Below, one piece after another: positions 9,527 to 17,861 of a stretch of DNA of 38,246 nt (positions within the stretch are counted from its first letter, which is position 1; each line of letters starts with the position of its first letter). The stretch is from Rhodospirillales bacterium (GTDB lineage Bacteria; Pseudomonadota; Alphaproteobacteria; Acetobacterales; Acetobacteraceae). Below the pieces are notes generated by a model. It was given only the letters and a program-made list of their open reading frames with translations. It was not told the DNA's origin and ran no database searches. Location of the stretch: the NCBI GenBank assembly GCA_947447625.1, contig CANFKS010000033.1, forward strand, positions 1 to 38,246, given 5' to 3'. The translations under genes were made by a program, and so were the position numbers.

Positions 9527-9996
9527 GCGCCCTGACCCATTTCGACGCGGCCGGCAATGCGGTGATGGTCGATGTCTCCGCCAAGGCCGAAACCGTCCGC
9601 GAGGCCACCGCCAAGGCGCGCGTGGTGATGCGGCCCGAGACCCTGGCGATGATCGTGGCCGGCACTGCCAAGAAAGGCGACGTGTTTGCCGTGGCCCGTC
9701 TTGCCGGCATCATGGCGGCCAAGCAGACCGCCTCTCTCATTCCGCTGTGCCACCCCTTGCCGATTGCTGCAGTCACGGTCGATCTGGCGGCCGAGGGCGT
9801 CGACACCGTGGCGATCACTGCGATGGTACGCACCACGGGACGCACTGGTGTCGAGATGGAAGCCCTCACAGCCGCTTCGATCGCGGCGCTGACGGTCTAT
9901 GACATGTGCAAGGCGGTCGATCGCGGCATGCGCGTGGAGGGGCTGCGCGTGGTGGCCAAGTCGGGCGGCAAGTCGGGCGATTTCAGCCAGCCATGA
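9523..9996 (+). CDS. moaC: Cyclic pyranopterin monophosphate synthase
   Basis: A 157-residue enzyme of molybdenum-cofactor synthesis that converts the MoaA product into cyclic pyranopterin monophosphate. The normal MoaC signatures are present: [21 protein letters not shown] (catalytic Lys51), [10 protein letters not shown] (His77) and [14 protein letters not shown] leading to [11 protein letters not shown] (Asp127, Lys130). It is coupled to trpC by an ATGA overlap. This joining of a trp gene with moaC-moeA is a typical alphaproteobacterial arrangement. A 192-base gap then precedes moeA. Confidence 0.95.
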   Translation: MSALTHFDAAGNAVMVDVSAKAETVREATAKARVVMRPETLAMIVAGTAKKGDVFAVARLAGIMAAKQTASLIPLCHPLPIAAVTVDLAAEGVDTVAITAMVRTTGRTGVEMEALTAASIAALTVYDMCKAVDRGMRVEGLRVVAKSGGKSGDFSQP

Positions 9997-10135
9997 GCCC
10001 GCCCTCCCGCGTGGCTCTCCGGGCGGTGGCGACGGGATCGGGGTTGCGGCAGCGGACATGGGGCCACTTCGGGCGCGACCGGCTGAAAACTGCGTTCGAT
10101 CTCATTATTTTTCTTGGAAACAGGGGATCACTCTC

Positions 10136-10192
10136 ATGCACTTCGTGATGCGCTCCCACCGCGCCGCGGTCGCTGCACGGGCCGCGTCATGA
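10136..10192 (+). CDS. Possible 18-codon leader ORF coupled to moeA
   Basis: A short ORF encodes MHFVMRSHRAAVAARAAS. AGGGGA lies 8 bases upstream of its ATG, a plausible ribosome-binding site, and its TGA overlaps the moeA ATG in the sequence TCATGA. moeA itself has no convincing ribosome-binding site just before its ATG, so initiation by coupling from this ORF is a reasonable reading. The peptide is basic and resembles nothing I recognise. It could be chance; its existence rests on start signal and overlap only. Confidence 0.4.
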   Translation: MHFVMRSHRAAVAARAAS

Positions 10193-11394
10193 TCAGCGTT
10201 GACGAGGCCCGCGAACGCATCCTGGCCGGGCTGGCACCGACCGCCAGCGAAATCATCCCGCTCGCTGCGGCCTGGGGGCGCGTGAGCGCCGCATCGGTGA
10301 CCGCGCGCCTGACACAGCCGCCACAGGATGTCTCGGCGATGGATGGCTATGCACTGAAAGCGAGCGATGGGCCGCGTGGCGCAGTTCTTGATGTCGTCGG
10401 CAACGCCCCGGCCGGGCATCCTTGGCACGGCAGCTTGGCCACCGGGCAGGCGCTGCGGCTGTTCACCGGCTCGTTCGTGCCCACCGGCGCCGACAGCATC
10501 CTGCTGCAGGAGGACGCTACCCGGACCGGCGCACGCGTCACCGTCAACGAAACTGCTGTCCCCGGGCGCCATATCCGCCGCGCCGGCCAGGATTTCGCTT
10601 ATGGTGACGTCTTGGTGCCGGCCGGCAAGCGGCTGACCGCGCGCGACATCGGCCTGATCGCGGCTGGCAATCATCCCTGGGTGTCCGTGCATCGCGCCCC
10701 TCGGGTTGCGATCCTGGCAACCGGTGACGAAATTGCGCTGCCCGGGGAGCCGATCCCGCCTGGCGGTATCGTCTCATCCAACTCCCATGCCCTGGCCGCT
10801 CTGGTTCGGGCGGGCGGCGGGGAGGCCGTTGTTCTGCCGATCGCTGCAGACGACCGCGCCGCCATTGCCGCGGCCGCCGACGGCGCTAAAACCTGCGACA
10901 TCCTGGTCACAACCGGCGGCGCCAGCGTGGGCGAGCACGACCTGATTCAGGAGGCCCTCGGCGCACGCGGCCTGGTCGTCGATTTTTGGAAAATCGCCAT
11001 GCGTCCGGGTAAACCGTTGATCCACGGCCGGCTTGGAGAGATCCCGCTGCTCGGCCTGCCCGGCAACCCGGTCTCCTCGCTGATCACTGCAATCCTGTTC
11101 CTGGTGCCCGCACTTGCCGTGCTGTCCGGCTTGCCCGCCGCCCCGCCGCCGGTCAGCCAAGCCAAGCTCGGTGCCGATCTGGCGGCCAATGATCACCGCG
11201 CCGATCACCTCCGTGCCCGCCTGACACTGGGTGCCGACGGCACCCCGGTCGTCACCGCATTTGGCAAACAGGACTCCGCGATGCTGCGGATGCTGGCCGA
11301 GTCGGACGCCCTGATTCTGCGCCCTCCCCACGCTCCGGCTGCCGCGATGGGTACCCTTGTACCCATCGTTCGTCTCGATACGCTGGGGCTGTGA
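10189..11394 (+). CDS. moeA: Molybdopterin molybdenumtransferase
   Basis: A 401-residue enzyme that inserts molybdenum into molybdopterin-AMP in the last step of molybdenum-cofactor assembly. The MoeA N-terminal region starts ISVDEARERIL and contains PPQDVSAMDGYAL; the MoCF-binding domain follows with VAILATGDE, TTGGASVGEHD and LPGNPVSS; a short C-terminal MoeA domain completes it. I chose the ATG at 10189 because it gives the usual family N-terminus and overlaps the stop of the upstream leader ORF; a TTG 25 codons upstream adds unrelated residues. It follows moaC and precedes lexA, which has its own promoter. Confidence 0.93.
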   Translation: MISVDEARERILAGLAPTASEIIPLAAAWGRVSAASVTARLTQPPQDVSAMDGYALKASDGPRGAVLDVVGNAPAGHPWHGSLATGQALRLFTGSFVPTGADSILLQEDATRTGARVTVNETAVPGRHIRRAGQDFAYGDVLVPAGKRLTARDIGLIAAGNHPWVSVHRAPRVAILATGDEIALPGEPIPPGGIVSSNSHALAALVRAGGGEAVVLPIAADDRAAIAAAADGAKTCDILVTTGGASVGEHDLIQEALGARGLVVDFWKIAMRPGKPLIHGRLGEIPLLGLPGNPVSSLITAILFLVPALAVLSGLPAAPPPVSQAKLGADLAANDHRADHLRARLTLGADGTPVVTAFGKQDSAMLRMLAESDALILRPPHAPAAAMGTLVPIVRLDTLGL

Positions 11395-11400
11395 ATAACG

Positions 11401-11430
11401 TTGACACGGCGACGGGAACTTAAATAGAAC
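11401..11430 (+). promoter_or_regulatory. lexA promoter with SOS (LexA) box
   Basis: TTGACA at 11401-11406 is a perfect -35 element. GAAC-N7-GAAC (GAACTTAAATAGAAC) at 11416-11430 is the reverse complement of the alphaproteobacterial LexA operator GTTC-N7-GTTC and would cover the -10 region. It lies 49 bases before the lexA ATG, as expected for autorepression. Confidence 0.85.
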
Positions 11431-11478
11431 ATGCCTGAAGTTGCCGGTTTGTTCCGGACGACACGGGAGATTTCGCCC

Positions 11479-12198
11479 ATGCTCACACGCAAGCAGCACG
11501 AACTGCTCACCTTCATTGACCGCCATCTGAAAGACACCGGCTTCTCGCCGAGCTTCGAGGAGATGAAGGCCGCCCTCAACCTGCGCTCAAAGTCCGGCAT
11601 TCATCGCCTGATATCGGCGCTTGAGGAACGTGGGTTCCTGCAACGCCGGCATCATCGCGCCCGTGCCCTGGAGGTCACCCGCCTTCCCGATGACATCGTG
11701 GCGCGCGATGCGGCCGCGGCCGAGGCTCCGATCGCCGGGGCCGGCTTCTCGCCAACTGTCATACGCGGCGATTTCGGCAGCAAACTTGTTGGCGTTCGGT
11801 CAGCCAACGAAGCCGGTTCGGTCCAACTGCCGCTCTACGGGCGGATAGCTGCCGGCATGCCGATCGAGGCGCTGCGCGACACAGCGAGCCACGTTGACGT
11901 GCCGATGGCAATGCTCGGCACGGGCGATCATTTTGCCCTCGAAGTCGATGGCGAGTCGATGCGCGATGCCGGGATCTGGGATGGCGACACCGTGATTATC
12001 CGACGCACCGACACCGCCGAAACCGGACAGATCGTCGTCGCCCTGGTCGACGAGGCGGAGGTCACTCTCAAGCGGCTGCGCCGGCGCGGCAACTCCATTG
12101 CTCTCGAACCCGCAAACTCAACGTTCAAGACACAAATCTACCCTGCCGCCAAAGTGCGAGTGCAAGGTCGGCTGGTGGGGCTGCTGCGCCGCTACTGA
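11479..12198 (+). CDS. lexA: LexA SOS-response repressor
   Basis: The SOS repressor, which binds operators of DNA-damage genes and cleaves itself when stimulated by RecA filaments. It has 239 residues, the longer form usual in Alphaproteobacteria. The winged-helix DNA-binding domain (residues 1-66) includes [16 protein letters not shown] and [18 protein letters not shown]; the S24 peptidase domain has the Ala125-Gly126 cleavage bond in [11 protein letters not shown], catalytic Ser160 in [11 protein letters not shown] and Lys198 in VTLKRL. I chose the ATG at 11479 because GGGAGA lies 8-14 bases upstream and it gives the standard N-terminus. The GAAC-N7-GAAC box upstream indicates autoregulation. 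Confidence 0.96.
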   Translation: MLTRKQHELLTFIDRHLKDTGFSPSFEEMKAALNLRSKSGIHRLISALEERGFLQRRHHRARALEVTRLPDDIVARDAAAAEAPIAGAGFSPTVIRGDFGSKLVGVRSANEAGSVQLPLYGRIAAGMPIEALRDTASHVDVPMAMLGTGDHFALEVDGESMRDAGIWDGDTVIIRRTDTAETGQIVVALVDEAEVTLKRLRRRGNSIALEPANSTFKTQIYPAAKVRVQGRLVGLLRRY

Positions 12199-12253
12199 GG
12201 TTGCCAAGCCGCGCATTCCGGCCACACCGTGCGGCGTATTCAGGAGGTCCATG

Positions 12254-13894
12254 ATGCCCCGCCCGCACCGTCGCATGCCCGCCGCCCAGGCCATGATCGT
12301 CGCCCCGCAGCCGGAAGCGGTCGAGGCGGGTCTAGAAGTGCTGGCACAGGGCGGTAGCGCGGTTGATGCGGTGCTCGCCTGCGCCTTCACCCAGGGCGTC
12401 GTGGATCCCATGATGTGCGGCATCGGCGGCCTCGGTTCGATGCAGGTGTTCGACCCGGCGACCGGCTCCCATACCATCCTCGACGGCCTCTCAACATGCC
12501 CGGCTGCCGCAACCCCCGAGATGTGGGAAAGGATATTCGAGCGCGAATGTGCCGATGGCTACGGCTATGTGCTGCAGGGCGCGGTCAATGAACTCGGCCA
12601 CAAGGCGGTTACCACGCCGGGCATCTTGCGGGTCTTCGAAGCCGCGCACGCCCGCTTTGGCCAACTCGAGTGGGGCCGGCTGTTCCAGCCCGCAATCGGT
12701 TTTGCCGAAGATGGCTGGATGATCCGCCCCCATGTCGCAGCCATGTTCACGATGAACGAGGCGGCTTATGGGCGGCGCAGCTACGCGGACAAACTGTCCT
12801 ACACCGCTGACGGCACCCGCCTCTACATGCGCGACGGCGCACCCAAGCGGGTCGGCGATCCGGTCCACAACCCAGATCTCGCGGCAACCTTGCGCGAACT
12901 CGCAGCCCATGGTGCCGAAAGCTTCTTCACCGGCAACATTGCGCGCCGCATCATCGCCGACATGGCGGCTCATGGCGGCCTCCTCTCCGCCTCCGACCTC
13001 GCCGGCTTCCGCATCCGGGAGCACGTGCCGCTCGAAATCGTCTATCGTGGCCGCCGCATCGCAGTCCCGCCCCCGCCTGCTGGCGGAATCGTCGTTGTCG
13101 AAATGCTGCGCATCCTTGAACGCTTCGACCTTGTCGCCCTTGGTCACAACAGCCCTGAATACATTCGCGTGATCGCCGAGGCCATGAAGATTGCTGGTCG
13201 AGACAAGGAGATCCATATCGGCGACCCCGATTTCGTCCCACCCCCGCTCGACATGCTGCTGTCCGACATCTACGCCGACGCCTGCGCCGCGCGCATTGCC
13301 TCGGGAGAGAAAACCGCACTGCCGCGGGTAGGCGGGGACGCCAAGCACACCACCACGATTTCCTGCGTTGACGCCAAGGGCCAAGTCGTCTCCCTGACCC
13401 ATACCCTCGGCACCCCATCGGGCGTCATGCCGCCTGGGATGGGGTTCATGCTGAACGGCGCGATGAACTGGTACGATCCGCGCCCTGGCCGCGCTGGGTC
13501 CATCGCATCGGGCAAGCGCCGCTTCTCCTCGATGAGCCCCACCATCGTGCTCGAAGGCAACACACCCGTCGCCACGCTGGGTGCCCCCGGCGGCGCCTGG
13601 ATCGGGGTTGCGATCCTCCAGGTGCTGCTCAACCTGCTGGATTGGGGCATGACGATGCAGGAGGCCGTGCAGGCCCCGCGCTTTTCCGCCACCACCGATG
13701 CGATCGACATATCCAACCGCATTCCGCGCGGCGTGCAGCGCGCTGTCGAGGCGATGGGCTATGAGGTCAAGCGCTCGCCGATGTCGTTCCCCTTTGCCGC
13801 CCCCCATGGCATCACCACCTGGGACGAAAGCCTGCAAGGCGGCGCCGACCCGCAACGCGACGGCTATGTCGGAATGATCCCACTTCGATCTTAG
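12254..13894 (+). CDS. Gamma-glutamyltransferase-like Ntn hydrolase
   Basis: A 546-residue member of the gamma-glutamyltransferase family, in which a proenzyme cleaves itself before a threonine to give two subunits and then transfers or hydrolyses gamma-glutamyl groups such as that of glutathione. GGSAVDAVLACAF and MCGIGGLGSM belong to the large subunit. The processing site is HTTTISCVD with the likely nucleophile Thr366, followed by VSLTHTLG and by SSMSPTIV, a family signature. AGGAGG sits 6 bases before the ATG at 12254; an adjacent ATG at 12251 is only 3 bases away. No signal peptide is visible, unlike periplasmic GGT, so a cytoplasmic enzyme with another gamma-glutamyl or acyl substrate is possible. 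Confidence 0.85.
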   Translation: MPRPHRRMPAAQAMIVAPQPEAVEAGLEVLAQGGSAVDAVLACAFTQGVVDPMMCGIGGLGSMQVFDPATGSHTILDGLSTCPAAATPEMWERIFERECADGYGYVLQGAVNELGHKAVTTPGILRVFEAAHARFGQLEWGRLFQPAIGFAEDGWMIRPHVAAMFTMNEAAYGRRSYADKLSYTADGTRLYMRDGAPKRVGDPVHNPDLAATLRELAAHGAESFFTGNIARRIIADMAAHGGLLSASDLAGFRIREHVPLEIVYRGRRIAVPPPPAGGIVVVEMLRILERFDLVALGHNSPEYIRVIAEAMKIAGRDKEIHIGDPDFVPPPLDMLLSDIYADACAARIASGEKTALPRVGGDAKHTTTISCVDAKGQVVSLTHTLGTPSGVMPPGMGFMLNGAMNWYDPRPGRAGSIASGKRRFSSMSPTIVLEGNTPVATLGAPGGAWIGVAILQVLLNLLDWGMTMQEAVQAPRFSATTDAIDISNRIPRGVQRAVEAMGYEVKRSPMSFPFAAPHGITTWDESLQGGADPQRDGYVGMIPLRS

Positions 13895-13996
13895 AGACCG
13901 CTTCCTTCGCGCGGATGAGAGGTTTAAGAGAGTTGACCGCAAGATTTACGGCCGTTGACGTGCCGTATCGATGCATTGAAAGGTCTTCAGCGGCCA

Positions 13997-15361
13997 ATGA
14001 CTGCCCGCATCCTCGTTGTCGATGATGTCGCCGCCAACACCCGTCTGCTCGAGGCGCGTCTCGGGGCGGAATATTATCAGGTCGCCACCTCTCATTCGGG
14101 TCTCGATGCGATCGAACAGGCCCAGGCTTGGCAGCCCGACCTTATCCTGCTGGATGTGATGATGCCGGAGGTCGACGGTTACGAAACCTGCAAGCGCCTG
14201 AAAGATGCACCCAAGACTCAGCACATCCCGGTCGTGATGATCACCGCTCTGAGCGCGCCCAAAGAGCGCCTGCGTGGCCTCGAAGCCGGCGCGGATGACT
14301 TCCTGACCAAGCCGGTCGACTATGACACCCTGCTGGCCCGGGTTAAGTCCCTCGTCCGGCTCAAACGCCTGCTCGATGAGTGGCGTATCCGCGGCGAAAC
14401 CGCCCGCGCCCTTGGCCTTGGCGGCGACGGCGCCGGTCCCCCGTCGGTTGCTGGCGCCCGCGCCCTGGTGATCGACGATTTCGAACCCAGTATGCTGATG
14501 ATGCAGGATGGCCTGGCCCGCGAAGGGATCCTCGCAGCGCGCGTCAGTACCGAAATCGACGCCATACACCTTGCTGCCACCATGAACTTCGACCTGATTG
14601 TGTTGAGCCTCGCGCTCACCAACCAGGACCCGCTTCGGGTCGCCGCCAAATTGCGCGCCGCTGAGCAGACCCAGAACATCCCCCTTCTCCTGGTCGTTGA
14701 CCCGGACCAGAAATCCCGCATGCTGCGCGGCTTCGACATCGGTGCCAGTGACTGGGTGCTGCGTCCGGTCGATGAAAACGAGTTGCGCGCCAGAGCCCGC
14801 AACCAGATCCGCCGTAAAATATACCAGGACCGCCTGCGCGCCGATCTGGGCCATGCCCTCGAAATGGCACTAACGGACGCGCTCACCGGCTTCTACAATC
14901 AACGCTATCTGATGCGACATTTGCGCGGCCTGATGGAGGCCGGCCAACCGCAGGGCCTTGCGGTGATGATGATCGACGTCGACCATTTCAAATCGGTCAA
15001 TGACCGCTGGGGCCACCAGATCGGCGATCAAGCCCTGCGCGCGATTGCCGATGCGCTGCGCCGGCGAATCCGGGTCTTCGACTCGATCGCGCGCTACGGC
15101 GGCGAGGAATTCGCGGTCGTGATGCCCGGCACTTCGGTTGATGAAGCGAAAAGTGCCGCTGAGCGCTTGCGCACCGCTATTGCGGAGATGCAATTCTACC
15201 CGGAGCCCGGTTTGCGCCACCGTCTCACGGTCAGCATTGGCGTATCGTCTACCGGTCAGCCAGACATCGCTCCCGAGCGACTTCTCCAATCGGCAGATCA
15301 AGCGCTCTATCGGGCAAAACGGGAAGGCCGAAACCGGTCATCGTATCAAGAGGCGGTGTAG
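13997..15361 (+). CDS. pleD: PleD-type response regulator diguanylate cyclase
   Basis: A 454-residue two-receiver GGDEF protein that makes cyclic di-GMP when phosphorylated; in Caulobacter, PleD controls the motile-to-sessile switch. Receiver 1 (about 4-120) has the acidic pair Asp9-Asp10 and phospho-acceptor Asp53 in LILLDVMMPEVDG. Receiver 2 (about 155-275) has Ser in place of the phospho-acceptor (IVLSLALT), so it is a non-phosphorylated adaptor. The GGDEF domain carries GGEEF at 368-372, and RVFD with PleD spacing before it is the inhibitory site for product feedback. The divK gene often found upstream is absent; a GGT-like gene is there instead. The ATG at 13997 gives the standard receiver start. 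Confidence 0.93.
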   Translation: MTARILVVDDVAANTRLLEARLGAEYYQVATSHSGLDAIEQAQAWQPDLILLDVMMPEVDGYETCKRLKDAPKTQHIPVVMITALSAPKERLRGLEAGADDFLTKPVDYDTLLARVKSLVRLKRLLDEWRIRGETARALGLGGDGAGPPSVAGARALVIDDFEPSMLMMQDGLAREGILAARVSTEIDAIHLAATMNFDLIVLSLALTNQDPLRVAAKLRAAEQTQNIPLLLVVDPDQKSRMLRGFDIGASDWVLRPVDENELRARARNQIRRKIYQDRLRADLGHALEMALTDALTGFYNQRYLMRHLRGLMEAGQPQGLAVMMIDVDHFKSVNDRWGHQIGDQALRAIADALRRRIRVFDSIARYGGEEFAVVMPGTSVDEAKSAAERLRTAIAEMQFYPEPGLRHRLTVSIGVSSTGQPDIAPERLLQSADQALYRAKREGRNRSSYQEAV

Positions 15362-15371
15362 CCCGCCTCTT
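15348..15371. terminator. Hairpin over the pleD stop codon
   Basis: AAGAGGCGG (15348-15356) and CCGCCTCTT (15363-15371) form a perfect 9-bp stem with a 6-base loop that contains most of the pleD stop codon. No U-run follows, so a termination role is only suggested by its position between convergent genes. Confidence 0.4.
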
Positions 15372-15384
15372 GCGCACGACAGGT

Positions 15385-15408
15385 GCGGGCGATCAAGCGA
15401 TCACCCGC
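15385..15408 (-). terminator. Hairpin just downstream of rpmG
   Basis: GCGGGCGATC (15385-15394) faces GATCACCCGC (15399-15408) across a 4-base loop. On the minus strand the single mismatch becomes a T-G wobble, so the full 10-bp stem forms only in the rpmG transcript. It begins 4 bases after the rpmG stop. There is no strong U-run. Confidence 0.45.
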
Positions 15409-15412
15409 CAAA

Positions 15413-15580
15413 TCACTTGATTTTGGCTTCCTTGAACGGAACATGCTTGCGCACGACGGGGTCGTACTTCGACATCTCGAGCTTGCCGGTCTGGGCACGT
15501 GCGTTTTTTTTCGTCACATAGAAGTAGCCGGTGTCAGCCGTCGACACGAGCTTGATCTGGATGGTGTTGCTCTTGGCCAT
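15413..15580 (-). CDS. rpmG: 50S ribosomal protein L33
   Basis: A 55-residue ribosomal protein of the large subunit. [20 protein letters not shown] and the basic C-terminus [15 protein letters not shown] are typical L33. No zinc-binding cysteines are present, so this is the C- (zinc-independent) form. The ATG at 15580 is preceded by GGAAGA at normal spacing; the frame continues 14 codons upstream without homology. It lies 78 bases after rnr on the same strand, an order common in Alphaproteobacteria, and may be co-transcribed or have its own promoter. Confidence 0.95.
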   Translation of the reverse strand: MAKSNTIQIKLVSTADTGYFYVTKKNARAQTGKLEMSKYDPVVRKHVPFKEAKIK

Positions 15581-15658
15581 AATATCTTCCGAACACGTTA
15601 TCGCGCCGCCCCAGGGCAGCATGAGGGGCAGGTTAATCGCCTACCCATCCCCCCGGAG

Positions 15659-17860
15659 TCAAGTGCGACGGCGTCCTTCGCGCTTCATGCCAGCCCCTCG
15701 CGGCGATTTCCGCGCGGTATTACCGTCGCCGGCACCCTGCATAACGTGAAACACCAAGCCCCCGGTGACGGGGCTCGCCTCGGCTAGACGAACCTCCACC
15801 TCCTGCGTCAGGCGGAATTCGAGCCCGTTGCGCCGCCCGGTCAGGGTCTGACGCGCCTCGTCATGGATGTAGAAATCGTCGGGCAGGCTCGAAATCGGCA
15901 CCAACCCGCTTGCACCGCTGTCCAGCACGGTGACGAACAGGCCAAAGCGGATCACTCCGGAGATCCGGGCTGCGAAATGCTGGCCGACCTTGTCCGTCAT
16001 GAACGCCGCCAGGTAGCGGTCAATCGCGTCCCGTTCCGCAAGGGCCGCGCGCCGCTCGGTCGCGGTGATGTGCTCGCAGGTATCGGCCATCCCGCCATGA
16101 TCTTCCGCCGCCAGCCCGCCCGGCCCGAGTTTCAGCCCGGCGATCAGCGCGCGATGAACGAGTAGATCGGCATAGCGGCGAATCGGGCTGGTGAAATGGG
16201 CATATTGCGACAGTGCCAAGCCAAAATGGCCAATATTGTCGATATCATAAGCCGCCTGCATCTGGCTGCGCAGCATCACTTCGCTCACCAGCACGGACGC
16301 TTCGGTGCCGGAGACCTTCTTCAGCACATGATCCAGGTCACGCGGATGGATTTTATTGCCCGGCGGCAGAGAAATGTCGAAACCGTGCAGGAAGGTGCGC
16401 AGGTTCTCGAGTTTCTCCTCCGACGGCGGCGGGTGGATGCGATAGACGCAGGGCTGGTGCAGCCGCTCCAACTCCTCGGCCGCGCAGACATTGGCCAGCA
16501 CCATGAACTCCTCGATCAACCGATGGCTGTCGAGTCGCGGGCGCGGTGCGACGGAGGCCACCTTTCCCGCGTTATCGAGCGTAACCTTGCGCTCCGGAAG
16601 ATCGAGATCGAGGGTACCCCGCGCATTGCGCGCACCAAGGAGCACCCGGAACGCCGCATACAGCGCCGGAACCGGCAAGCCGAGGTCGTCGCCCCGATCC
16701 TGCGCCGCCTGAACCTCCTCGTAGGTCAGCCGGGCCGCCGAACGCATCAGGCCACGGCCGAACCGATGGGTCGTCTTGCGCCCCTGTCCGTCGATGCTCA
16801 TTTCCACGAACAGGCACCCGCGATCCTCGTTGGGCCGCAAACTGCACCACCCGTTCGACAGCGCCTCCGGCAGCATCGGCACCACGCGATCAGGGAAGTA
16901 GCAGGAATTGCCCCGCGTGCGCGCCGTTCGATCAAGCGGGCTGCCCGGCCGGACGTAGTGCGCCACATCGGCGATCGCCACCATCAGGCGGAACCCGTCG
17001 CCCTCGTGCGCCGCAAACACCGCATCGTCGAAATCACGCGCATCCTCGCCATCAATCGTCACCAGCGGAACGGCACGCAGATCGGTCCGCCCCCGCACGG
17101 TGACGCCCTTGGCCTTGGCCGCCTCTGCCAGCGCCTCGGCGGAAAACTCGGTCGGGATGTCATGCGTATGGATCACAATCAGCGACACCGAGCGGGCATC
17201 CCCCAAAGCTCCCAGCCGTTCGATCACCCGAACCGGCTTGAGCCCGAAGCCCCCCCCCGGCAAGGGTGCTGCCAGCACGATCTCCCCGGCCTCTGCCCCG
17301 CCGGCCTCGCCGAACGGCACCGCCCACTCCGCCTTTGCGCGCCGATCGGTCGGAACCACGCGATCGCCATGGGGACTAGGCCGGAACACCCCGATCACCC
17401 GCCCTGGCGTCTCGCTCAGGCGCTTTAGAGTGCGCCCCTCGTACTTGCCCCCGCCGATCGGTTTGAGCCGCGCCACCACCTTCTCGCCCGGCGCCAGAGC
17501 AGGCCGCCCGCGCGGCTCCGGGGCCATCAAGATCATCGGCGGCGGGCCGTCGCCTTCCCACTTCACCGGCTTGGCCACCGCCTCCCCGTCCGGATCAGTG
17601 CCGGTGATCTGAACCACCATCGACTCCGGCAGACGGCCGGGCGCGGTGAAGCGGCGATGACCTGCAGGCGCGACATTGCCCTCATGGGCCAAGCTTTTCA
17701 GGATGCCACGCAGCGCCACCCGATGCTCGGGGCCGAGATTAAAGTGTTGGCTGATCTCGCGCTTGCCGACACGCCCGGGGGCGGCATCGATAAAGCGCTT
17801 GATCTCGGCGCGGCTCGGCACCCCCTCCGCGCGCCGGGCGGGTCGGGGTGGCTTTTTCAT
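15659..17860 (-). CDS. rnr: Ribonuclease R
   Basis: A 733-residue RNB-family 3'-to-5' exoribonuclease that degrades structured RNA and acts in rRNA and mRNA turnover. An N-terminal winged-helix-like region (EIKRFIDAAPGRVGKREI) precedes cold-shock domains; the RNB catalytic motif is TIDGEDARDFDDAV, whose aspartates bind the metal ions. HFTSPIRRYADLLVHR is the second signature, and an S1 domain lies at the C-terminus (VGQHFAARISGVIRFGLFV) followed by a basic tail. The ATG at 17860 is one base beyond the topA stop, with GGAAG inside the topA end, so translation is probably coupled to topA; the frame upstream overlaps topA and is basic non-homologous sequence. Confidence 0.95.
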   Translation of the reverse strand: MKKPPRPARRAEGVPSRAEIKRFIDAAPGRVGKREISQHFNLGPEHRVALRGILKSLAHEGNVAPAGHRRFTAPGRLPESMVVQITGTDPDGEAVAKPVKWEGDGPPPMILMAPEPRGRPALAPGEKVVARLKPIGGGKYEGRTLKRLSETPGRVIGVFRPSPHGDRVVPTDRRAKAEWAVPFGEAGGAEAGEIVLAAPLPGGGFGLKPVRVIERLGALGDARSVSLIVIHTHDIPTEFSAEALAEAAKAKGVTVRGRTDLRAVPLVTIDGEDARDFDDAVFAAHEGDGFRLMVAIADVAHYVRPGSPLDRTARTRGNSCYFPDRVVPMLPEALSNGWCSLRPNEDRGCLFVEMSIDGQGRKTTHRFGRGLMRSAARLTYEEVQAAQDRGDDLGLPVPALYAAFRVLLGARNARGTLDLDLPERKVTLDNAGKVASVAPRPRLDSHRLIEEFMVLANVCAAEELERLHQPCVYRIHPPPSEEKLENLRTFLHGFDISLPPGNKIHPRDLDHVLKKVSGTEASVLVSEVMLRSQMQAAYDIDNIGHFGLALSQYAHFTSPIRRYADLLVHRALIAGLKLGPGGLAAEDHGGMADTCEHITATERRAALAERDAIDRYLAAFMTDKVGQHFAARISGVIRFGLFVTVLDSGASGLVPISSLPDDFYIHDEARQTLTGRRNGLEFRLTQEVEVRLAEASPVTGGLVFHVMQGAGDGNTARKSPRGAGMKREGRRRT

Positions 17861-17861
17861 C

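Noticed and set aside
9899-10192. A 97-codon frame covering the moaC-moeA gap
   Set aside because: Its upstream part overlaps moaC out of frame; only its last 18 codons have a plausible start signal and are listed separately.
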